Assembly: GCA_020726505.1 (NCBI GenBank) | Contig: JAHLEZ010000010.1 | Span: 434,001 to 498,000, forward strand | Source: Leptodontidium sp. MPI-SDFR-AT-0119 | Lineage: Eukaryota; Ascomycota; Leotiomycetes; Helotiales; Leptodontidiaceae | Direction: 5' to 3' | DNA length: 64,000 bases | Shown here: positions 56,890 to 64,000 of the stretch, piece after piece | Layout: each line of letters opens with the position of its first letter | Numbering within the stretch: position 1 is the stretch's first letter | Position numbers and translations under genes: made by a program | The notes under the pieces: model-generated | Told to the model about the DNA's origin: nothing | Database searches by the model: none | The model's input: the letters and a program-made list of their open reading frames with translations, nothing else

Positions 56890-57056
56890 TGTGACGATTC
56901 TGGCGCTTTAAGTGCTAACGTCACGTGTTTAGGGGCTAGTGTTTTAGCTCTGAGGATATAAGGGTCAGCTCTTACAGCTGACCTTCTTCTGTATCTATTG
57001 TTCTAAGTACGAAGTGTATTGTCTTGAATCTGTCTGTCTTAAGTGCCTCCGTAACA
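56890..57056 (+). repeat. Element G 3' LTR (167 bp)
   Basis: Same length as the 5' LTR, with a few transitions. Preceded by the purine tract TAGGAGGGGGGGGGGG. Confidence 0.92.
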
Positions 57057-57061
57057 CCGTA

Positions 57062-58084
57062 AATAATTCTAGTCTTTCTATTACACTATCAAATAAGTAC
57101 TCGATCTACGGGCCTGTTTTTGATCTGTAATAGATACTAATAGACCGTAAAATGTCTACTACCGCTGCCGCCGCCGCAACCTCTGCCGCCGCTGCTCTTA
57201 TAGTAATCAATTACGCTGCCTCCCTCTCCGCTCCTCTCCTTTTTATATAAGTAATTTCCGGTCACTTTACAGTCTATAACTCAGTTAATAGGCGTCCGTA
57301 AGGCCCGCCCTGCCCGCCTAGGCCACGGGGGCTATACGTTAGGTTACGGCCCTGCCCGCGGTCTACTTCCCGGTTTTGCGGCCTGGCTAGGTCTTTAACT
57401 TTAATCGTGCTTTTAACTTAAAGACACAATTTATCTAAATAAGTAAGTTTCCCTTTTGAAAATTATTTTTATTAACTTGTTCTTAATTATAACGGACTAT
57501 TTCGGACTATTTCGGGCGTGTAAATATACTAACAAGTATTAGTTAGATAAATTATGTCTCCGGGTTATACGCACTACTAAGGAGGCGCTGGCTATTAGAC
57601 CGAGTGCGTTTAACTCGCTAGCGAGCTAAGACTATTGTGTAATAATTACTACTATAGTAGTAAAGGAGCTTACTACTCTTTTTGTAAGTAATATTTCCAG
57701 ACTGATTTTAACCCGTTATTAACGTTTATAGATCCGTAGGCGCCGCTGTTGCCCCCGCCGGCCCTCGTACTAGTCGTGCTAGTCGTGTTAGTTCTTCTAC
57801 AGGTCGCACTTGTGGTCGTAGAAATGCCTAAGTCGCTCTTAATACTCTATTAAGTACGTTTAAACTTATGATTTAGATTAATTTATAGGCCGAAATAGAT
57901 TGTAATTGACCTGTAACTGACCTGTAATAGCCCGCCGCCGGTTCCTTGCTATTATAAGGCAAATCCGCCGCCTTCGCCGCACCCGCCGCTAGATCTTAGT
58001 CGCCTGTGCCGCTCTTTATAAGCAAATCGCCGACTCCCTCCGGGAGGAGGCTGATTAGGAGGAGGAGGGCTCGATTGAGCTATA
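57062..58084. other. Helitron 3' region, GC-patched, no firm gene
   Basis: Contains an Ala-rich open start (ATG at 57153 followed by STTAAAAATSAAAA) that meets TAA after about 36 codons, and GC-rich patches near 57300-57380 and 57730-57800. No domain is recognised, so I do not call it a gene. Confidence 0.4.
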
Positions 58085-58310
58085 AATCCCATTACGAGTC
58101 CCCTTCGGGGGTGTAAGTTGAGTTTATAAGTCTGAAAATCCTATTATAAGTCCCTTACGGGGGTGTTACTACTTTTAAAAATCCCACGGGGTCCCCTACG
58201 GGGGTATTTACTACTTTCAAAATCCTATTATAAGTCCCCTACGGGGGTGTTTACAGTCTTTAAAAATCCCACGGGGTCCCCTGCGGGGGTGTTATTTAAA
58301 TTGAAAATAG
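58085..58310. repeat. Hairpin-bearing minisatellite, five units
   Basis: Units of about 41-52 bp beginning AAATCC and each containing an imperfect stem CCCCTACGGGGG or a close variant, joined by TGTTTACTACTTT-like spacers. Lies just 3' of the Helitron helicase frame. Confidence 0.85.
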
Positions 58311-60755
58311 GTTTACGGTCTACTTAAATAACTCTCTACTTTAATATGTGACTTTTAGTAATTTACTAACCTATAAAATACACTTATAAACCTATAAAAT
58401 AGACTATAAGTTGCATAATAAACTACACGACGTACGTAGAACGTTATAAAGTCAACGAATATCTATTAATACTTCTAGAAATATAACGTTAAGTGTCTAG
58501 CCCTTACTTTTAATAAGTAAAAGCACGCTTAACCCTTTAACTCTTGACGTCCGCGAGAGTCTTACGTATAACTACTTATAAGTGAAAACGGGCGTCTGTA
58601 AATCTAGCCTAATAGTATAAAAAGACTGCCCTTAAGACTTATTAATTGTTATTACAAAACATAAACGGACCGGAAACTACTTTTATTGAAGAGTTATTCT
58701 TAATCCTTTGTCTATTATAGTTAGTTTAATCCGTGGGAGCACTCGTAATTGACTATTAAAGTCTCCCCCTAAGATCCGCGCCTTAATATAATACGTCTAT
58801 AAACTTATTATTACTATTCGCGTCCCGTTACACAGCCCTTCGAGTAGTACGAGATTTTATAAAAGAAGTATTAGCGCGCTAAGTTTTAAGTGTAACTATG
58901 AAAGGGGAAGTGACGGAAGATCGATTTTCTAAAGAGTTTTAGCCGAGAATTAGTGAATATTAGCTTCGGCCACATTTACGTCCGTTACGTACGTGTTTAC
59001 GGCTAAATATGTCTGATTTTGACCCGTAAGTCGATTAAGGATCATTTCGTTAAGTTCCGTAACCGTAGTATTTAGAGTTAATAATAGACACCGGCCCGCA
59101 AAAGTAGTAGAATTAATAGCGGTTCTCGTAAGAAGGTCTTACGGGTATACGGATTAAATTAAGCCGGAAACACTAATAGGCTGATTTACGTACTCTGGAA
59201 TTGTAACTGAGTGCTCTTGCTAAGGGTCGTAAGGTAGATTACTAACTTAGTTAATAAACTCTAGACTGTAAACCCCCTCTTAGACTTATATATTAATCCG
59301 TAACGTAATCTGACGAAGTCGTGGCCAAATAAACGACTTTTAAAGGCAGGCGTTAATAATATCTGCCCGTGAGTCGCGGGGTATAACTGGAAGGATTTAT
59401 ATAAAGTCTCCCCCGAGGATTATAAGTACCCTACTAAACAAAACATCGTCCGTAATAGCCCGTAAATTAACGTATAAGTAATAAACTACTTTAAAACAAT
59501 ATTTATTTTGTATAGGCACTTCGTCTTAAATAATTAAGTCTGTTTATTATAAGAGAGCGCCAAGAGTACTTTACTTTATAATACTACTAACGGACTACTC
59601 TATAAGATTAATCGGAATCTTGAATTGCGAGTGTAACGTACGTCTATTAAGTAGTAAGAGAGCCGCAATACTTGTAGACGTAATATAAAGGACCGTTTTC
59701 CTTTAGCCACAGTAATAATAATAAAGACTTTTATAAAGAAACGTCTTATTAGAGCCGCCTTAGCCTTAAATATAGAAATGTGCGGTTTACGGGTTTATAG
59801 TAATAGCCGTTATGATCTCCATAAAAGCCGCAAGTTAGTCTATATTTAGCTGACCTCTTATCGTTTTAGTTAACGTAATTAGATCTTCGTTTTGATTTCT
59901 TCTTGACTATTAGGCGTGGCTACGGGCCTAGTCCTACACGTAAGAAGGCAACTTAATACCTGTAAGCGTCCGTTATTAATCCGTAAGTCTAACCGCGAGT
60001 AGAAATAGACTGTAATCGTAATAAAGATTTAAGAGAGGAAGAGGAAATCCCGATTCGGTCCGTAACTTATGTATTAAATCGTCGTAGAAGTAGTCTTTGT
60101 ATTAGTCTTAGATAACTCGCGGGTCTATAATCTCCTATTAGTGGAACTTAGTTAAGAAAAGCGTCTGTAAACCGCCTATTAAAGTAAAGAGCTTTGCCTC
60201 GTCAAAGTACTAATACTACTCTTAGTCGTTTTCGACTAACCCGCGAGTAATATAAGCGGCCTTGTAAGTCTTATACGTAGTGCCCTTAAAATTAAATAAC
60301 TCTTTAAACGATTTTAGTCTATAAACGACTATTAGAAGGAGCCGTAAATAGAAACGCTCGCCCGAAACGGGGCTATAATAGTATATACGGCCGAGATAGT
60401 TTTCCCCCCTTTGCTAGAACTTTTATTTATAAGTCTTCTAATCTTAAATATAATAAGTTAGAAACTCTAAATACAATTATAGTCTTGCGGTAAAGTTTTC
60501 CGTATTAAACTCAAAGAACCTTATAAGCGTAGAACGGGCTATATCTCGTTTTACGGCTAACTCTTCTAGGGGGATTCCGGCTAGAAAGTAAACCGTTTAC
60601 TCCCCTTATAAATAAACTATAAGGTGCTATACAAGTGGGAATTCTTTATAAGTAAGGTACTCGAGAAGTCGCCACATAGCCTTTAGAGGACTTACGTACT
60701 ACGCTTATACGTAATTAGTAATTTCGTCGTTTATATTTGAGACTATAAGAGTTAT

Positions 60756-60821
60756 ATAGTTTATACCTTTATATACGTACTTATAGATATAGTTTATACC
60801 TTTATATACGTACTTATAGAT
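60756..60821. repeat. Perfect 33-bp tandem duplication
   Basis: ATAGTTTATACC...TTATAGAT twice without mismatch (60756-60788, 60789-60821) inside the RIPped Helitron frame. 33 bp keeps phase. Confidence 0.9.
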
Positions 60822-62724
60822 ATACTTTACAGCTTAAACTAAGCCGCAAACCTCGACGTTAATATACGAACGATAATAGTTAAGGAGATATAAATTATAT
60901 AGAATAACTTAATAGTTATTTAATTGTATATCTCGGCCGCCTTTGTGGACTATAAATGTCCGTCTATCTTACTTACGCTAGTAGATAAGGTACCCGTCTT
61001 CGTAGACAGCCGTAATTACCTGAAACTCTTTCGGAAATCGCTTTTAGCACGTTAACAAGTCATTTAAGGACTTACGAGTTATATAAGGAGCGTTAAGGAA
61101 GTCACGTCTATATAGTCCGTGAGTTATATTATTTAAGACTAATTCCTGTAACTTACTTATAGAGTTTATAACTTTGTTCGGAATCTCTATAGAAATAATC
61201 TCATTAATTTATTAAGGTATTAAGTAATTACTTAAATTCTTAAGTTAAAGAAGTAAGTGTAAATATAATAAGCCACGCTTTTGATACTTAATAATATATA
61301 CGTAAGTACGATATTTTCTAAAAACCCCCTTTCTAGTAACGTCGCTTAAAAGCTTTTTAACCTTTAAACAAAAAACGCGAGTAATAATATTAAGGCGGTT
61401 AATAAATTAAGATTCTGTTTTTTCTAACTCGCGGACGATTTTAGGCTATCGCGGGTTAGTCGTAAACGTAATAAAGAGAGTAAGCTAGCCGAAATAACGA
61501 ACTATTACTATAGAATCTTAAAATAACTATTATATAAAACGATTACTGCCTACAAAAGAAGACAGGAGAATAAAACGACGTCCGTAATTTGTAGAATTTG
61601 TATTTACATAGATTAACGTATTTATAAGCCTATTATATAAGTCCGCACGTATATCTTTCTAGTGATTCCGTAACTAATTAAGTCGTGTCGTTTAATAAGC
61701 GATATAAACGTTAATAACGTATTATTAGAATAGGCGGTTAATACAAAAGAAAGTACGTGACTGACCGGTCCGCGAAAAGAGCCGGTACTTATAAAACGGC
61801 TATTGTGCTAACCGTTAATTCAGCCGAAAGCGGTCTTAATTATAAAGTCGTAAAGACTAATATTACCTTAGTTTATTATAAAGAAAGAGTAATAAGTAGC
61901 TTAATAAGAAGTACGCTAAGTTCGTAACGTGTACTTAATATAAAAGCGGACTATTACGGCCTAGTTCGCGGACTATAAGAATAATATCTCGAAAGCTAAC
62001 TTTGTCGTACTCGTCTGGAATAATCCCCGTAAGCTCATCTATAATAAGTAGATTTTCTCGTCTCTTATTAGTACTACTTTGTAAAACTAGTCACATTTGC
62101 GGGCTAATAACGATCCGAAAATTATTATCTTATAATTATAAACGCTCCTAGGCGGTCTAGTATTTGGCCGTAAATAGATTCTCCTTAACAACTATCTAGT
62201 GTAAATCACGTAAAACTGTAACGTCAAGTTAAGAGTACTACTTGAGCCGAATATTAGTTGCGAAATTAGAGTCGTAAAAAAACAGTTAAGCAAAAGCGGG
62301 CGCCTATTGCGGACCGGGAACTAAGGGCCCTTATAAGTAGTAAAGCTCTCCGTAAGCCGTAAAAGTAGTTAACCTGCGAGTTAAGTCGATATAGTCTTCC
62401 TTATTAGTCTTAATAGACATAAAAGAGAGAGCTAAGTTATATTGTCGTATCTTCTAGCGAAAAGTATTACTTCGTAGATCCGTACCGTCTAATAGCCTCT
62501 GTAATACGCCTGGCAGATCCCGTAACGGGTCTATATAAACCGCCCCTTTCTTATAATAAAGCTTATAGTCTCCCTTAGTTACTTGTTCGTCGATCTAATA
62601 GAGTACGCTATACTTTATATACTCGTGGGTTATAAGACTAATATCTTGCGGACCTATAGTAATAAAAACGGACCGAAACCTAACCGGAATCGCCTAAAAG
62701 GGAGCTAATATAATAAGTATAAGT

Positions 62725-62865
62725 ATTATAGGAGGAAGAGGTGTTTCGGGCCGCAAAGGACTCGTAGGAGGAGGAGGTGGTGTTTCGGGCCGTAAAGGAC
62801 TCGTAAGAGGAAGAGGAGGTAGTAGTGTTTCGGGCCGTAAAAGAGGAAGAGCAAGAGGAGGATCA
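62725..62865 (-). repeat. Pro-rich coding tandem repeat in the Helitron N terminus
   Basis: Three units of about 40 bp sharing GTGTTTCGGGCCGYAAAGGA on the plus strand. On the minus strand they encode SPLRPETP separated by Pro/Leu runs. Still in frame despite RIP. Confidence 0.75.
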
Positions 62866-63400
62866 TTTTAAGCTCGCGCTACCTCTCGCGCTACTTTTAT
62901 TTGAGCCTTCGTTCGACGACGACGTTTTATAAGTCGTGGATTGTCCGTAAGAGCCGTAACGGAGCCGCTATGAGTTTGTCGAGGAGTATTCGGATCGATT
63001 TCCGCCAGAGGTTGTCGAGGATTTAACTAAAAGTAAAGTTAATTAACGATTAAGAGTACTTTTGCGGACGTACAGACGTACCTTATGCCTATAACACGTG
63101 TTATACTGAGCCTTAACGTGATTCGTACGGAAATCAGTAGTAAGTCAATTACGGCTACACGCCACACACTATTAAAGTAGTGAGGAGTCTATTGAAGAGT
63201 CTGATTCGACGATTAAAAAGTAGTTAGAAAAGCGCGTTTATACGCGACGATATTATATTAAGTTAATATAGTTATTCGCGAGTACGTACGGTTAGTAAGC
63301 CGAGGATTCTAGTGTTCCTATAACTAGCGACGGGCCACCGGCTGCGGCTAATCAGAGTACTTCACGTGATAGTATTTTTAAAAATAGGATCTACATTTAG

Positions 63401-64000
63401 TTCAATATTATTAGTCCACAGGTCCTTACATAAGTATACTTCAGTCTGGAAAAGGGGGTGCGGGTCAAAGTCAGGGGTTAAAGCTTAGCCGGACTGGTTT
63501 CGGTGGAGATTCGGTGAGGTTTCGTAATATATAGTCTAGCTCTCCTCGCACTCTCTTAAAAAATACATAGATTTTAAACTATATATTTATTACTTTATCG
63601 CTATACTTATATTAGAATATATTTACATATACGGCGTGGTATATAAACCGGTACTACACTAACACTAATCAGTGGCAAGCTTGTATCGTTAACCTTACTA
63701 TAGACAGAAAAGGTCTCAGGCTATAGAGCGAATTCTAGGCTTTAACTTAAAGAGTACTTAATTGTATTTTCCTTAAAGGGCATTTTACCTTTTTTAGATT
63801 GTGAAGGAAAGGTAACTTCTCTCTTAAGACTCGACTAAGACTATCGCACGTTAGAAAAGAGCTATTATAACACGACAGTCACTCTATAAAGACTGTCAAG
63901 TCAATATCCTTGAATCTAAAACTTTAGACCTTCGAGAAACCTATTTAAGAACCTACTAGATTACTTACGAATCGCATCTAATACAATAACTGATACTTTA
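63401..64000. other. Unassigned right edge
   Basis: RIP-like composition with a less affected patch at about 63440-63560 (GGTTTCGGTGGAGATTCGG). No frame or repeat that I can assign. It may be the Helitron 5' flank or another element entering from the right. Confidence 0.4.

Larger units (their letters stand above)
54636..57056 (+). mobile_element. Palindromic gag-only LTR retroelement G, 2421 bp
   Basis: Two 167-bp LTRs (54636-54802, 56890-57056) starting TGTGACGATTCTGG and ending CTCCGTAACA, flanked by a perfect 5-bp duplication CCGTA (54631-54635, 57057-57061). Between them lies an inverted repeat: left arm about 54805-55881 is the reverse complement of right arm about 55922-57001, spacer about 40 bp. 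The right arm is gag, purine tract and LTR; the left arm is an inverted copy of the same. There is no pol and no room for a normal primer-binding site after the 5' LTR. Confidence 0.9.
58470..63020 (-). pseudogene. Helitron RepHel (HUH Rep plus PIF1-type helicase), RIP-inactivated
   Basis: About 1500 codons. The N terminus (63020-62700) is Arg/Pro-rich: NPRQPLAEIDPNTPRQ, KRRRRTKAQIKVAREVARA, then repeated LRPETP units. The Rep domain has YVYIIKYQKRGLLYLHLLL at 61250-61305; the last part is the PHLH-type two-His motif with Pro to Leu and first His to Tyr (codons 61257-61265). Helicase: LIILGGDFI*ILPVIPRDSR at 59358-59428 with an FIWPRLRQITLRIN stretch following, and the C-terminal block FPVRLCFVITINKS*GQSF then FTYK*LYV at about 58560-58690. 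A Walker A motif was not located. Rep nicks and joins DNA, the helicase unwinds it. Confidence 0.85.
57062..63400 (-). mobile_element. Helitron (rolling-circle transposon), RIP-degraded, ends approximate
   Basis: Identified by a RepHel frame on the minus strand (58470-63020). The 3' side continues to at least 57062 and, across inserted element G, possibly to about 54396. The 5' end is not resolved; RIPped sequence continues to the window edge. No TC/CTRR ends could be fixed. Confidence 0.75.

Noticed and set aside
57153..57260. Ala-rich ORF as a host gene
   Set aside because: Closes after about 36 codons, lies in Helitron 3' DNA and has no continuing exon I can support.
58085..58310. CRISPR-like array
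   Set aside because: Units are imperfect and contiguous with similar spacers, in a eukaryotic transposon; it is a minisatellite.

Overview
The window is a transposon graveyard of a filamentous ascomycete (Pezizomycotina type). About 0-50.06 kb and 54.4-64 kb are AT-rich DNA in which nearly every retroelement reading frame is broken by TAA/TAG where Gln (CAA/CAG) is expected, and by Cys-to-Tyr, His-to-Tyr, Gly-to-Ser/Asn and Asp-to-Asn changes. CpA/TpG is scarce and TpA abundant. This is the classic footprint of repeat-induced point mutation (RIP). Family assignments come from reading the frames by eye through those stops; no alignment was run.

Layout. A minus-strand Ty3/gypsy chromovirus (B3, 302-bp LTR family) is the oldest visible layer, from before base 1 to 38316. 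Two plus-strand copies of the same family sit in it: B2 (left end off the window, right end 26457) and B4 (28288-34886, complete, TSD ATCTT). B2 is interrupted by a minus-strand Copia (E, 1-5662), a 571-bp TRIM-like element (5808-6378), an 11.5-kb Copia (A, 7249-18753, TSD GCTTA) and a 4.5-kb TA-inserting DNA transposon (D1, 20697-25225). Copia A itself holds a truncated chromovirus (B1) and a truncated D-family copy (D2). A fifth chromovirus (B5, 38317-49858, 5' truncated) is split by a complete 7.6-kb Copia (C, 39665-47262, TSD GTTAC). It ends in a full LTR joined to an inverted partial LTR (to 50057).

Gene island. Between 50.06 and 54.4 kb base composition is normal and RIP is not evident. 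The one intact host gene is on the minus strand (51281-52981): a predicted 428-residue CFEM-domain, seven-helix PTH11-type receptor with eight exons. Upstream lies an un-RIPped Tc1/mariner transposase fragment interrupted by a 673-bp hAT-like element with a perfect 8-bp TSD.

Right flank. A minus-strand Helitron (Rep signature near 61.26 kb, PIF1-type helicase motifs at 59.4 and 58.6 kb) fills most of 57-63 kb. Inserted beside it at 54636-57056, with TSD CCGTA, is a gag-only LTR element whose interior is an approximately 1.08-kb inverted repeat. This palindromic retroelement, and the matching LTR/inverted-partial-LTR junction at 49858/49859 in an unrelated family, are the most unusual structures here.
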